Shown: in pieces, positions 55,650 to 64,000 of the stretch
Numbering within the stretch: position 1 is the stretch's first letter
How the letters are laid out: the number at the start of each line of letters is the position of its first letter
Assembly (NCBI RefSeq): GCF_001306415.1
Contig: NZ_LDJX01000006.1
Coordinates: 269,259 to 333,258, forward strand
Length of the DNA stretch: 64,000 nucleotides
Direction of reading: 5' to 3'
From: Croceitalea dokdonensis DOKDO 023
Lineage (GTDB): Bacteria; Bacteroidota; Bacteroidia; Flavobacteriales; Flavobacteriaceae
The notes under the pieces: model-generated
The model's database searches: none
What the model saw: the letters and a program-made list of their open reading frames with translations, nothing else
What the model was told of the DNA's origin: nothing
Position numbers and translations under genes: made by a program

Positions 55650-56213
55650 TTACCAATGTCCAGTACCCGGATCGCCCTTAAACGGGCCGGAGAGGTTATC
55701 AGTAATCCAACCCGCATAAAATTGACCTGGCTGCGGACGAACCTTCTCCTTTCCAATAAAGCAATTGAGGTGCTGCGGATAAAATGCGATGTGCTGCTGC
55801 AGTGCTTCAAAAGGTGGGAACGGATGGGCGTAACTCCAACCAACGGCAAGATTTGGGTTGTCCCTTAGGGCCCAATACCCAGCAGTTCCCTTCCACTCGC
55901 ATAGGCTTTTTTTTCGTGGCATTTTCAGTAGATGTTGCAGTTCCACATCTTGGATGGGAATATAATAGGTAGGAGGGCTAGCCGTTTCACAGATGGCAAG
56001 TGCGCCCTTGGTGAGGGCCAAACGCTTGTCCCCGCAGAAAATAGAGATTTCCTCCGTAACCTTTTCTATGGCCGGAGGCCTTGGAAAATCCCAAACGGAA
56101 ACCTGACCTTCTTTTGGTTCCTCCGCAAATGGCGGCCTAGTGGTACCGTTAAAGGTCCATTTGTCCCGCGCTTTTGACAACCAGTTTGGAATTTGCCGCT
56201 TCTGTTTAGACAT
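55650..56213 (-). CDS. DUF427 family protein
   Basis: A 187-residue protein with the DUF427 core (CEWKGTAGYWAL, WSYAHPFPPFE, and a YIPIQDVELQHL segment). The family is widespread, cytosolic and of unknown function. It lies 10 bp downstream of the DoxX-like gene on the same strand and may be co-transcribed. The 187 bases between it and the SPFH gene hold nothing recognised. Confidence 0.88.
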   Translation of the reverse strand: MSKQKRQIPNWLSKARDKWTFNGTTRPPFAEEPKEGQVSVWDFPRPPAIEKVTEEISIFCGDKRLALTKGALAICETASPPTYYIPIQDVELQHLLKMPRKKSLCEWKGTAGYWALRDNPNLAVGWSYAHPFPPFEALQQHIAFYPQHLNCFIGKEKVRPQPGQFYAGWITDNLSGPFKGDPGTGHW

Positions 56214-56223
56214 CCCAAGAGGT

Positions 56224-56601
56224 TTATAGGTTTCCGGAACTATGTAAGATAAGAATGGCGGAGAGCAGTAAAAATATGAAAGCGGGCAATGATTTTTTTA
56301 AGGCATCATTTATCTTAAAGTGCATTCCAATGGCTCCCATCATCAAAACGGCCATTAAGATGGCGGGGTATACGGTGAGCTTTGGCATAGCTATGGAAAT
56401 CAACAACAAGGTAGCACTGGTCACTTTTAAAAACCCAATGGCGTACATCATAGTTTTGGATAGCCCATAAGCACTAAATTCTTCTTGCATGCTCCCGGCT
56501 TTGGCACCGCGCCAAGGGGTTTTCTTGTTAAACCTAAAAAACCAAACGTTGATGATGCTGATAAACAGTACTATTTTTATGCCCCAAATAAGATATTCCA
56601 T
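56224..56601 (-). CDS. DoxX-like small membrane protein
   Basis: A 125-residue protein with four hydrophobic helices in the DoxX-like layout (FLKVTSATLLLISIAMPKLTVYPAILMAVLMMGAIGMHFKIND). Function unknown; DoxX relatives appear in redox or quinone-linked settings. It is divergent from another small membrane protein of the same size, 50 bp away. Confidence 0.78.
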   Translation of the reverse strand: MEYLIWGIKIVLFISIINVWFFRFNKKTPWRGAKAGSMQEEFSAYGLSKTMMYAIGFLKVTSATLLLISIAMPKLTVYPAILMAVLMMGAIGMHFKINDALKKSLPAFIFLLLSAILILHSSGNL

Positions 56602-56651
56602 TATGTTTAAGTATTTTTATATTTTAATTAAACAAAATCTACTACAAATTT

Positions 56652-57029
56652 GTGGGGAATCCAAATCTAATCGCTTTTTCTTTTGAGATTAAGGTACTCG
56701 TTATTTTTAGCTCAGTGTCATTTTTGGTATTTGGGTTAAGTTGTTTGTTTGCACCGTATATGGTATTGGAATTTAAGCGTTATGGACTCGCTAATTTTAG
56801 GACGCTCAATGGGCTGCTTCAGATTTTGGGCGCGCTTGGCCTTTTATTGCTTTTTTACCAACCTATTTTTGCGTTGGTGGCCAGTGGTGGACTCGGTATT
56901 TTAATGGTTTTGGGCTTTTTGGTCAGACTTAAAATAAAAGATGGGTTTGTAAAATCCTTTCCTGCTTTTTTCTATGCGGTCTTAAATTTCACCATCTTAT
57001 TTTTGCTCATTAAAGAGGACCTATGGTGA
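56652..57029 (+). CDS. DoxX-like small membrane protein, GTG start
   Basis: A 125-residue protein with four hydrophobic helices (start region FEIKVLVIFSSVSFLVFGLSCLFAPYMVLEFKRYG), likely of the same broad DoxX-like group as the divergent neighbour. No ATG is available nearby; the GTG at 56652 is the longest start. Function unknown. Confidence 0.65.
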   Translation: MGNPNLIAFSFEIKVLVIFSSVSFLVFGLSCLFAPYMVLEFKRYGLANFRTLNGLLQILGALGLLLLFYQPIFALVASGGLGILMVLGFLVRLKIKDGFVKSFPAFFYAVLNFTILFLLIKEDLW

Positions 57030-57098
57030 CTATGGGCTTAGTTGAAACTGTTAATGTAAAATTAGTGATTGGAAAACAGCCACACATCAAAAAAAAAC

Positions 57099-57470
57099 AT
57101 GGATAAAAACGTATTGGGCACAGCACTTAAAGCCTGTTGTTATGCCCCAAAGACAGGCTTTTATCGGGACGGTTTCTGTAAGACTGGACCAGAGGACGTA
57201 GGTACTCATGTGGTCTGTGCCATCATGACGGAAGAATTTCTGGTCTACACCAAATCCCAAGGCAATGATTTAAGCACTCCCATAAAAATGTATCAATTTC
57301 CCGGGCTAAAGCCTGGAGATAAATGGTGCTTGTGCGCCTCTAGGTGGAAACAGGCCTATAGGGCAGGTAAGGCCCCAGATGTGCTGTTGGAGGCCACTCA
57401 TGAAAAGGCCCTTGAAATCATAGATTTTGAACTTTTGCTAGAGCATAAATATAGCGAAGACCAACCCTAA
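57099..57470 (+). CDS. DUF2237 family protein
   Basis: A 123-residue cytosolic protein of DUF2237 with conserved Cys13, Cys14, Cys27 and Cys40 (ALKACCYAPKTGFYRDGFC, HVVCAIMTEEFL) and the KWCLCASRWKQA block. Function unknown; the cysteines hint at metal binding. Start at 57099 (frame open from 57069). Its stop overlaps the stop of the convergent frameshifted DsbA-type gene. Confidence 0.88.
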   Translation: MDKNVLGTALKACCYAPKTGFYRDGFCKTGPEDVGTHVVCAIMTEEFLVYTKSQGNDLSTPIKMYQFPGLKPGDKWCLCASRWKQAYRAGKAPDVLLEATHEKALEIIDFELLLEHKYSEDQP

Positions 57471-58155
57471 CATAGCCCCGTCCCCATATCACAGCTGGTC
57501 GTGTTATCATCCTCTTTTATGGGGGATAGTTTTTCAAAAGCTTCCAAAAAAACCTTTGCCGGTTGTGCGCCGCTTATAGCGTACTTGTTGCTAATGATAA
57601 AAAAGGGTACGCCGCTTACCCCCAGTTGTTGGTAATGGGCAATTTCTTGTTGTACGGCAGTGGCAATAGCTTTATCGGCAAGAATTTCTTGGTTGTTGAA
57701 GGTTCCCAGCCAAATTCGCCCATAATCCCTTGCAAAACCTCCAGATTGTTTAAAGGAAGATTTTCTTCAAAATACGCCTTAAAAAAGCGTTCTTTTAAGA
57801 GCGTGCCATAACCGGCGTCACGGGCAACGTGGAGTAATTGATGCAAGGCCAAGGTGTTTACTGCAAGCCATTTGTCTCCAAAATTAAAGTTAATGCCCTC
57901 AATGGCACCCAACGCCTTAAGCCGCTCCGTCATTTCATGGATGCGTTCCAAATCACCAAATTTACGGAGTAGGTACGTATGTCCGTCCAATCCACTGGCA
58001 GGGATATTGGGATCTAGTTGATAGGGGCACCAGGTAACCTCTACGGTTTTTCCCTTCCATTGTTCCAAAGCGGTTGCCAGCCTTCGTTTTCCAATATAAC
58101 ACCATGGGCAGGCTACGTCCGATACCACATGTACCGTAATCACATCTTTTTTCAT
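57467..58155 (-). pseudogene. Frameshifted DsbA/FrnE-family oxidoreductase
   Basis: From the ATG at 58155 the frame encodes a FrnE-type thioredoxin-fold protein: HVVSDVACPWCYIGKRRL with the CPWC active site at Cys16-Cys19. Near 57677-57681 the frame changes: the original frame runs into a stop near 57616. The next frame continues the family perfectly as ADKAIATAVQQEIAHYQQLG, then GVPFFIISNKYAISGAQPAKVFLEAFE, and stops at 57467-57469. One missing base (an expected TTGGCC read as TTGCC) explains it. This is either a recent mutation or a sequencing error; the rest is intact. Intact size would be about 229 residues. Confidence 0.85.
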
Positions 58156-58374
58156 AGCAAATAGCTTTAAGGCCATGTCAAAATTAGTCGTAAAATATTG
58201 GGTTATTGACTGAGCAAGCAAAAAAAGTATGGTCTTTAGGTTTTGTGTTTAGCACATCTATGCGCTGCAAACTAGCTTGTAGCAAATGGTACCTAAGTGG
58301 AAATAAATAATGCCTTTTTACACGTATCCAACAAGAAACGCTAGGCAGTCCTTATCTTAGCCTAAAAATTGGGG

Positions 58375-59037
58375 ATGCGGTTTAAAGCGGTTTTGTTTGA
58401 TATGGATGGGGTAATCATAGATTCTGAACCTTTACACCGTAAGGCCTATTTTTCCATGTTCAAAGAGGTAGGAATTAAGGTATCCAACCCCTTGTTCGAA
58501 AGTTTTACCGGTCAGGCTACCTTGCACATTTGTACCCAATTGGTCAATCATTTTAAGATATCCCAATCCCCGGAGTCTTTGGTTGCCATCAAACGGAACT
58601 ATTTTAAAGAACTCTTTTTTAATGACCCGGCATTGGATTTAATCCCTGGTGTCCATGACTTAATTATGGATTATTATGCCAATGGTATGACCTTGGTCCT
58701 TGCAAGCTCCGCTTCCATGCCCAACATCAACAATGTGTTTGCCCGCTTTGATTTGGACAAGTACTTTGTGGCCAAATTAAGCGGGGCGGATTTAAAGGCC
58801 TCCAAACCACATCCCGAGATATTTTTAAAGGCTGCCCAAGCATCGGGTTACGACAAAAGCCAATGTTTGGTCATAGAGGACAGTACCAATGGTATTAAGG
58901 CTGCCCACAACGCAGGAATTTATGCCGTTGCCTATAACAGTCCAAATTCAAAGAACCAAGATTATCTTTTGGCAGATAAGGTGATTGTAGATTTTAACGA
59001 GATTACCTTTGATAAGCTTGGCAAAATACCCACTTAA
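58375..59037 (+). CDS. HAD-superfamily phosphatase, beta-phosphoglucomutase-like
   Basis: A 220-residue HAD hydrolase. The catalytic motif FDMDGVIIDSEP carries Asp9 and Asp11; ASSASMP is motif II, KPHPEIFLKA motif III and VIEDSTNGIKAA motif IV. Best matched to the beta-phosphoglucomutase/DOG-phosphatase group (a small-sugar phosphatase or mutase). I start at the ATG at 58375; the frame is open from a TTG at 58369. The upstream 219-bp gap holds no recognised gene. Confidence 0.9.
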   Translation: MRFKAVLFDMDGVIIDSEPLHRKAYFSMFKEVGIKVSNPLFESFTGQATLHICTQLVNHFKISQSPESLVAIKRNYFKELFFNDPALDLIPGVHDLIMDYYANGMTLVLASSASMPNINNVFARFDLDKYFVAKLSGADLKASKPHPEIFLKAAQASGYDKSQCLVIEDSTNGIKAAHNAGIYAVAYNSPNSKNQDYLLADKVIVDFNEITFDKLGKIPT

Positions 59038-59056
59038 CTCTCTTGATCACCTTAGC

Positions 59057-60388
59057 TTAATTACGCTTGTGGTATATGGGAACCCTAAGCCCTGCATATA
59101 TGTTGGCTGCATTTGCAGTGTCCGTAAACAAATTGGACACAAGGGTTCCAGAACCAATGACCAAGGGGCCTAAACGCAGACCAAAACCTATGTTGGTTCC
59201 GCCCAGTTCACTAAAGGTCACTGGCACATAGGTTGCAAAACCACGACTTTCATAACGTGGGGTAAATGTGATGAAATTAAGACGTTGATTGGCCAGTGCA
59301 TCATTTTGATCGGTGACATTTTGTGCCAAGTCCAAGTTCAGGTATACTTTGGGCACCACATTATAATCTAGCTGTAAGCGTAGGGTGGTAGGTAAGGAAA
59401 TGGTGACATCCCCCGTGGTTACGGTCTCTTGAAAGCTATCCTCAAAGGTTTGTTCAAAGTCGTCCTCCAAATCTTGGGCATTTACAGTACCGTTAACCGC
59501 ATAAGCGTTTGTGGTAACATTGTTGTAGGTGATGGAGCCAATGTCCAACAACGCCAGACCCACCTTAAATTTATACAAATTAAAACCTCTTGGATTGCGG
59601 CCATTGGCAGCTGCCACGGAGGAGTTGTTCCTGTATTCATAAACAAAACCAATATCGGCTCCAAAACCCCCGGTGAGCTCATTAAAAAAATCCGTTGAGG
59701 TATCCTCATCAATATTGGTGGCGTAGCTAAAATCACCGTTTAAACTTACCGTGCCCACATTAAAATCATAGGCTCCATTTAATGTATTGGAGTTTCCTTG
59801 GGCAAAACCTCCTCCCAAAAGGTACTTTAAGGTGACGCCCCCTTTGAGAAAACTGTTATTGGTCTCGGGGATAAGCACACGGGCGTAGGAGAGCCCCAAC
59901 TCTCCCCAGGCATGTATGGTTTGATTAAAATTATCTTGGGAGAAGACAAAGTTTTCATCCGTAAAACCGTCATAAATACTTTCAAAAAGATTCCCGTTGA
60001 TGTTGTTGATATTTCCTGCAAACCGCACACGACTGAGCAGGGCGATGGATTGTTTTTCACCTAAGGATATTTGGACGGACGGCCCATTGATATCTACTCC
60101 CACCAAAAAACGATTGTTATCTGCCGGAAAGCGTTCCAAACCGGTAAATCCTTCTTCACCTAATAGATCGATGATATTGCCAAGGGTAAGGTTGGTATAG
60201 TCCGTGCCCAGAACCGTCTCTGTGGTCAAAACATTGACGTCTACCTTGGTTCTGGAATCTGCACTATTGGCCGGGTTGATCACGGTGCCGTGAATACCGT
60301 TAAAATTGTCCGATGCGTACCCCAAAAATGATTGGCCCTGCACACAAATAACAGAGAGTAGGGTAAAAAGGATACCGTATTTTTTCAT
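59057..60388 (-). CDS. DUF5723 outer-membrane protein
   Basis: A 443-residue exported protein with signal MKKYGILFTLLSVICVQG and a beta-barrel-type body (NPANSADSRTKVDVNVLTTETVLG, GFGLRLGPLVIGSGTLVSNLF, ending NIYAGLRVPIYHKRN). It matches DUF5723, seen in Bacteroidota outer membranes, function unknown. It converges on the HAD gene with a 19-bp gap. A palindrome about 60 bp upstream of its start resembles one upstream of the exported-protein operon. Confidence 0.83.
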   Translation of the reverse strand: MKKYGILFTLLSVICVQGQSFLGYASDNFNGIHGTVINPANSADSRTKVDVNVLTTETVLGTDYTNLTLGNIIDLLGEEGFTGLERFPADNNRFLVGVDINGPSVQISLGEKQSIALLSRVRFAGNINNINGNLFESIYDGFTDENFVFSQDNFNQTIHAWGELGLSYARVLIPETNNSFLKGGVTLKYLLGGGFAQGNSNTLNGAYDFNVGTVSLNGDFSYATNIDEDTSTDFFNELTGGFGADIGFVYEYRNNSSVAAANGRNPRGFNLYKFKVGLALLDIGSITYNNVTTNAYAVNGTVNAQDLEDDFEQTFEDSFQETVTTGDVTISLPTTLRLQLDYNVVPKVYLNLDLAQNVTDQNDALANQRLNFITFTPRYESRGFATYVPVTFSELGGTNIGFGLRLGPLVIGSGTLVSNLFTDTANAANIYAGLRVPIYHKRN

Positions 60389-60446
60389 TGGATTGGCTTT
60401 AATTGGTTTTTATGAACCAAAAGTAGCGGTTAGGCTGCCATAAAAG

Positions 60447-60468
60447 AATACCCATAGTTAGGTATATT
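60447..60468. promoter_or_regulatory. Palindrome upstream of the DUF5723 gene
   Basis: ATACC (60448-60452) and GGTAT (60461-60465) form an inverted repeat with an 8-base spacer. On the minus strand the site aligns with 52999-53022 at 16 of 22 positions by hand, including ATACC and ATGGGTATT. It lies 59-80 bases before the DUF5723 start. Confidence 0.4.
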
Positions 60469-60479
60469 AACTGCGGTAA

Positions 60480-60507
60480 CTTACCCTACTTTTTAGTAGA
60501 GGTAAGG
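60480..60507. other. Imperfect stem-loop downstream of the FAD oxidoreductase gene
   Basis: CTTACCCTACT and AGTAGAGGTAAG pair with one bulge around a TTTT loop. It may end the FAD oxidoreductase transcript or be a second, degenerate operator beside 60447-60468. Confidence 0.35.
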
Positions 60508-60527
60508 GAATAGGCCAATAAGACGGT

Positions 60528-61757
60528 TTAATCCTGCACAAAATCCCTTACCACTGCCTCTGCGGCAGCTTCCCCGGACGCCATGGCCGCGTTCAATGAC
60601 CCGCTTAGCAAATGGTCTCCGGCAAGATAGACCCCTTGCTCATTTCTGATGGAATTGGGGTTGGGCTGCATCCCTAGGTTGGTGATATCCGGTAGTGCCT
60701 GTTTAATAGGATAGGCCCTTAGGAAAGACTTTACTTGGATTTGGCAATGTTGCCTAAGTTCTTCCATAACTGTTTTAATGAGTTCCTCTTGGGTTTTTTC
60801 ATGGTTTTTGACCACGGTTACCGAAAGTACAGGGTCACCATTGAAAGTTTGTCCAAAGGGATAATATAAGTTGTTGGTAAACGTATCCTTATGGGCCACC
60901 AGACCAATGATACCCTCCTCAAAGGTTCTGTTATGAACGGTAAAATAAAGGTTGTCACAGCTTTTCCAAGTTACTTGCTGGGTGCGGATGTTACCTTTTT
61001 CATCAACGGGCAAGGTGCTGATAACGGCATGGGCCTCTACCGTTGCGCCATTTTTTATTGCTATTTTATGGGCATGGACTTGGGATACCTCGGTTTCAAA
61101 CTCTAATGGGCCAACGGTTTTGGCAAGCTGTGCAGGAATCGCCCCAATGCCATTGGCGGGTAGGGCCGCATAACCCTCACCGAACATTTTAAACACAAAC
61201 TCAAACAACCTGGAAGAGGTTTTTAAGGTGTCTTCTAAAAATATTCCGGTAAAAAAAGGCTTAAAGAAATTGGCAATGATGACGTCTGAAAACCCATAGG
61301 CTTTTAAATATGCCAAAGTAGTGGTTTCAGTATCGGAAAAAATTGTTGAAATGGACTTTGCCTTTAGCTGACGCGTTAGGGCATAGATTTTGAACTTGTC
61401 CTTAACGGAACCTATTGTGGCTTTCACCGTAGGCCAAAATGAAGAAGGATCCCTTAAAGGATCACCAATACGCTGGGTTGTACCGTCCTTAAAAATTAAC
61501 GCCCCAGGTTTAAAATAGTGGAGTTCAAGCGCCTTATAGTCCAGGTGCTTTTTTGCCTGTGGGTAATCCGTCAGCAATACTTGGAAACCATGGTCAAACT
61601 GGACTCCGTCTGCGGTATCTGTCTTTACCCTGCCCCCAGGACTTTGGGTAGCTTCTAAAAGCACGGGTAAAAACCCATGTTCCTTCAAGGTTTTGGCTGC
61701 AACCAAACCACTGACGCCCGCCCCAATGATGTAAATTTTATAGTCTTTTTTGTCCAT
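60528..61757 (-). CDS. FAD-dependent amine-oxidase-type oxidoreductase
   Basis: A 409-residue flavoprotein. The dinucleotide motif YIIGAGVSGLVAAKTL is at about 9-24, the GGR motif in SPGGRVKTD, and the C-terminal FAD motif is GVYLAGDHLLSGSLNAAMASGEAAAEAV. It falls in the large family of protoporphyrinogen oxidase/phytoene desaturase/amine oxidase-like enzymes; substrate unknown. HemY-type activity cannot be excluded, but nothing specific supports it and it is 20 kb from the hem genes. It follows the 118-residue gene upstream by about 100 bp. Confidence 0.85.
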   Translation of the reverse strand: MDKKDYKIYIIGAGVSGLVAAKTLKEHGFLPVLLEATQSPGGRVKTDTADGVQFDHGFQVLLTDYPQAKKHLDYKALELHYFKPGALIFKDGTTQRIGDPLRDPSSFWPTVKATIGSVKDKFKIYALTRQLKAKSISTIFSDTETTTLAYLKAYGFSDVIIANFFKPFFTGIFLEDTLKTSSRLFEFVFKMFGEGYAALPANGIGAIPAQLAKTVGPLEFETEVSQVHAHKIAIKNGATVEAHAVISTLPVDEKGNIRTQQVTWKSCDNLYFTVHNRTFEEGIIGLVAHKDTFTNNLYYPFGQTFNGDPVLSVTVVKNHEKTQEELIKTVMEELRQHCQIQVKSFLRAYPIKQALPDITNLGMQPNPNSIRNEQGVYLAGDHLLSGSLNAAMASGEAAAEAVVRDFVQD

Positions 61758-61856
61758 GGTATTTCTTCACTGTTGACGCTGCAAAAATACATATTTGAAC
61801 CATAGTGGGGGAATGCCCCAGGTAACTGCATGCCCTCCTTTTCCAATGGGTATGGT

Positions 61857-62213
61857 TTACTTGTGCACTAACAATAGACGATTTGGGTCCTCCTTGGAAA
61901 TAACGCAACTGTGATGTGGAGCTTGGGTACAATCTACCAGAACAAATTTAAGGTAGCAACCATCTTGATATTTGGCTTTGACCACCTGAAAGGCACCAAA
62001 ATCCTTACTATTTTCATTGATAAGCGTGCCAAATTTGGAAAGCCAATGTGTATTTATTGTCAATTGTCTGGGATGGGTAGTGCCCAATAAAAAATGATAA
62101 TCCAAATATTGGCTATCTTGCTGTTGTCTTTGCAAGTCGGTTTGTATTACATAGCGAATCGTTGCATGATGTTTCCCCCAGTTTTTGACGTTTTGTAGGA
62201 TATCTTGGACCAT
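61857..62213 (-). CDS. Hypothetical protein
   Basis: A 118-residue cytosolic protein with no signal or membrane segment and no family I recognise. It is basic at the N-terminus (NVKNWGKHHATIRYVIQTDLQRQQQ) and Cys/His-bearing near the C-terminus (VDCTQAPHHSCVISKE). Codon use fits the neighbours. It lies upstream of the FAD oxidoreductase on the same strand, 100 bp away. Confidence 0.55.
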   Translation of the reverse strand: MVQDILQNVKNWGKHHATIRYVIQTDLQRQQQDSQYLDYHFLLGTTHPRQLTINTHWLSKFGTLINENSKDFGAFQVVKAKYQDGCYLKFVLVDCTQAPHHSCVISKEDPNRLLLVHK

Positions 62214-62304
62214 GTTTTAATCAAAACCTCAAGTTCTTACAGTTAATTAAGATTTTTATAGCGTTTTAGGTACTATTTGGCATTTTGTACCAGATTTATG
62301 GATA

Positions 62305-62335
62305 TTCCGTAAGCCTAAGACACCGTAAGGCTTGC
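62305..62335. other. Direct CCGTAAG repeats before the AraC-type gene
   Basis: CCGTAAG occurs at about 62307-62313 and again at about 62323-62329, each followed by a CT-containing extension (cCT and gCT). The two copies are about 16 bases apart, the spacing of paired AraC-family sites, and they lie roughly 75-100 bp before the 62404 start. Autoregulation is a guess. Confidence 0.25.
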
Positions 62336-62403
62336 ATCACAACCATTGGGTATGCCTTAAGAGTGTTTTAAATGCTTGGCCTTAGGCTACGAACGAGCAA
62401 TAT

Positions 62404-63564
62404 ATGTTGAACGATTTTTTGTTTGCAGGGAGTATTTTGGTTTCCATGGCCACGGGCTTGGTGTTGCTCTTTAAGATTGGGGCTAGGCAAAGAAGAGCTG
62501 TGCAGCTGCTGGCGTTCTATTTTATGGGTAACGGAATATGTTTTGGTTTTTATCTACTGATCAAGTACGGTTGGATTTCCATGGCACCCTATTTGTTTAA
62601 ATGGCCTGTTCCGTTGGGATATTTAGTTTCGGTAGCGGCTTATCTACATGTTAGGACGGTGTTGAGACCCCAACGGGCATTTACTTGGAGCGATTTGTTG
62701 CATGTGTTGCCCGCTGCATTGGTTGTCATCAATTACATGGGTTTTTACAGTATGGACCTAACGGCTAAAACGGATTTGGTCCAACGCGTTAGTGCCAATA
62801 TGGACTTGGTAAACCAAGGTGCGTATGGGATACTTCCAGAATATGTTGTTTTAATGTTCCAGCTGTTTATGGGCACTGCATATCTCATTGGCCAATGGAG
62901 GTTGATCATCAAATTTTACAGTAACAAAACTACCCATTTGGGCAAGGGACAAAAGGTGATTAAAAAATGGCTCTATGATTTTGCCCGTTTGCAGACTTTT
63001 TACGTGGTGGCCTTAGTTTTAATTTATGTGGTTTCTGCGTTTGCCATGTTTTCAGTTCTGGATGGGGGCAACCTAGCGGTACCAGCATCACAATTACTAA
63101 TTTCAATAAGCTTTTTGTTTTTATCGGGTTACTTGTTTTGGAACCCCAATGTACTTATTGGATTGGCAAAAAAGGTTTTGCCAACGGTGGCCCATCCACA
63201 GGAGCAAGGTCACTTTTTCCAGGATATGGTAGCTAGCATTTCCAATGAAGGTTGGTACTTGGATACGGAGTTAACAGTGGTGATCCTTTCCCAGAAACTT
63301 GGGATACCCGTAAATAGGGTTTCCAAGGCGATCAACCAGTCCAATCATACCAATTTTAATAACTTTATCAATGGTTTTAGGGTAGCTCATGCCCAAAAAT
63401 TGATACATCAAGGGTTTTTGGAGAAGCATGCTATTGAAGGCCTGGGCAAGGCCAGTGGATTCCATTCCAAGAATGCCTTTTACAGGGCCTTTAAAAAAGA
63501 TATGGGAACAACACCTAAGGCCTACCAGCAGCAAATTACGTCAGGTACTGATAAGAGTTCTTGA
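62404..63564 (+). CDS. Membrane-bound AraC-type regulator
   Basis: A 386-residue protein with about seven hydrophobic helices in the first 240 residues (LFAGSILVSMATGLVLLFKIG; WISMAPYLFKWPVPLGYLVSVAAYLHV) and a C-terminal AraC DNA-binding domain (about 280-375; TVVILSQKLGIPVNRVSKAINQ and AIEGLGKASGFHSKNAFYRAFKKDMGTTPKAY). These 7TM-AraC regulators are common in Bacteroidota; the signal is unknown. It is divergent from the 118-residue gene. Confidence 0.9.
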   Translation: MLNDFLFAGSILVSMATGLVLLFKIGARQRRAVQLLAFYFMGNGICFGFYLLIKYGWISMAPYLFKWPVPLGYLVSVAAYLHVRTVLRPQRAFTWSDLLHVLPAALVVINYMGFYSMDLTAKTDLVQRVSANMDLVNQGAYGILPEYVVLMFQLFMGTAYLIGQWRLIIKFYSNKTTHLGKGQKVIKKWLYDFARLQTFYVVALVLIYVVSAFAMFSVLDGGNLAVPASQLLISISFLFLSGYLFWNPNVLIGLAKKVLPTVAHPQEQGHFFQDMVASISNEGWYLDTELTVVILSQKLGIPVNRVSKAINQSNHTNFNNFINGFRVAHAQKLIHQGFLEKHAIEGLGKASGFHSKNAFYRAFKKDMGTTPKAYQQQITSGTDKSS

Positions 63565-63683
63565 TATGATAGCGGGAATTTTGTCGCATCAAAGTATCGT
63601 ATTGTGGTTAAAAGGGTACCGTATTACAGATGTACATCAGGGGTTTTTATCCAAAAATCACTACGGTGTTTTTGTTCATCCGG

Positions 63684-64000
63684 TTAATTGGGTGCAGTCT
63701 GTATTACCGCTACGGCCTCAATTTCCACGCCCCACTCCGGCAGGCCTAAGGCGTCCACGCCAACCAACGTGCTAGCGGGCATATCCGTATCGCCAAGCAA
63801 TTCTTTTCTAATGGTTCTAAAAGTATCTAGATATTGCGGTTGATAGTCAACGATATAGGTGTTGTATTTGACCACATCATCAAAGGACGCCCCGGAGTTT
63901 TCTAAAGTTTTAAAGAGATTTTCAAGCGAGTTTCTAAACTGTGTTTCAAAATTGGGTCCGCTACCTACCTGACCTGAAATATAGATGGTCTTGATACTAT
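63684..64000 (-). CDS. RidA/YjgF-family protein, 3' part (runs off window)
   Basis: The minus-strand frame is open from the right edge and reads SIKTIYISGQVGSGPNFETQ, then FRNSLENLFKTLENSGASFDD, then VVKYNTYIV, and ends with PEWGVEIEAVAVIQTAPN. These are the RidA family blocks: the ISGQ segment, the LFKTLENSG helix and the C-terminal LGLPEWGVEIEAVAV. RidA proteins deaminate reactive enamines or imines; the conserved Arg equivalent to RidA Arg105 does not appear as the usual pattern here, so the subfamily is uncertain. The 5' end lies outside the window. Confidence 0.85.
   Translation of the reverse strand, partial: SIKTIYISGQVGSGPNFETQFRNSLENLFKTLENSGASFDDVVKYNTYIVDYQPQYLDTFRTIRKELLGDTDMPASTLVGVDALGLPEWGVEIEAVAVIQTAPN

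Noticed and set aside
57563..57811. An 82-residue plus-strand frame
   Set aside because: It is antisense to the frameshifted DsbA-type gene, whose protein family match on the minus strand is unambiguous.
60528..61757. HemY/protoporphyrinogen oxidase to complete heme synthesis
   Set aside because: The protein is a general FAD amine-oxidase-type enzyme with no HemY-specific features and lies far from the hem genes, so I left the function open.
1..64000. CRISPR arrays, tRNA, rRNA, IS elements
   Set aside because: None seen: no regular repeat-spacer structure, no cloverleaf-like gaps, no transposase.

Overview
The window is chromosomal DNA of a member of the Flavobacteriaceae (Bacteroidota), probably marine. 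The signs are Bacteroidota-type promoters (TAnnTTTG boxes), almost no Shine-Dalgarno sequences, many SPII lipoproteins, a type IX secretion sorting domain, and families largely confined to this phylum (DUF2480, DUF3078, DUF5723, DUF6973, PorT-like barrels). The genus cannot be fixed from the sequence. Genes are packed tightly. No gap exceeds about 300 bases, and I saw no rRNA, tRNA, IS element, prophage or CRISPR array.

Layout. 1-194 is the 5' end of an AbiH-family gene running off the left edge. 242-6561 holds brnQ, a small zinc-ribbon-like protein, thiL and two large surface beta-propeller lipoproteins. 6788-16500 is a SUF iron-sulfur assembly locus: A-type carrier, sufB, a metallo-beta-lactamase lipoprotein, sufC, sufD, a PorT-like barrel, sufS, sufE, a SufT-type DUF59 protein, a PspC protein, DUF2480 and DUF3078. 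16708-25603 is mixed housekeeping: hflX, a TMEM175-like channel, an EEP nuclease, a secreted subtilase, a PolB-like exonuclease, ogt and a CNNM/CorC protein.

25730-40843 is a heme biosynthesis region. The minus-strand run is hemA-hemC-hemD-hemE-GNAT-DUF6973-hemF-lipoprotein-phzF. Next comes a plus-strand helicase with predicted membrane segments (26812-29469), then hemB. On the other side of hemA lie an AraC regulator, a ThuA protein, a DUF1460 amidase-like protein, hemH and a DUF3050 (heme-oxygenase-fold) gene. All steps from glutamyl-tRNA to heme are present except hemL and a clear protoporphyrinogen oxidase.

41689-47982 holds a MATE exporter, a tricorn-like protease, a lactonase-type propeller lipoprotein and a DUF2306 membrane protein. 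48108-52945 is a tight four-gene minus-strand operon of exported proteins of unknown function, preceded by two strong tandem palindromes. 53077-55462 encodes a double zinc-ribbon tail-anchored protein and an SPFH-GYF protein. 55650-63564 carries small conserved genes, a frameshifted DsbA/FrnE-like gene, a HAD phosphatase, a DUF5723 outer-membrane protein, an FAD oxidoreductase and a membrane-bound AraC regulator. 63684-64000 is the 3' part of a RidA-family gene running off the right edge.

The best candidates for undescribed biology are the four-gene exported operon with its palindromic operators (one resembling a site upstream of the DUF5723 gene), the membrane-segment helicase inserted in the heme locus, and the extra envelope genes embedded in the SUF locus.
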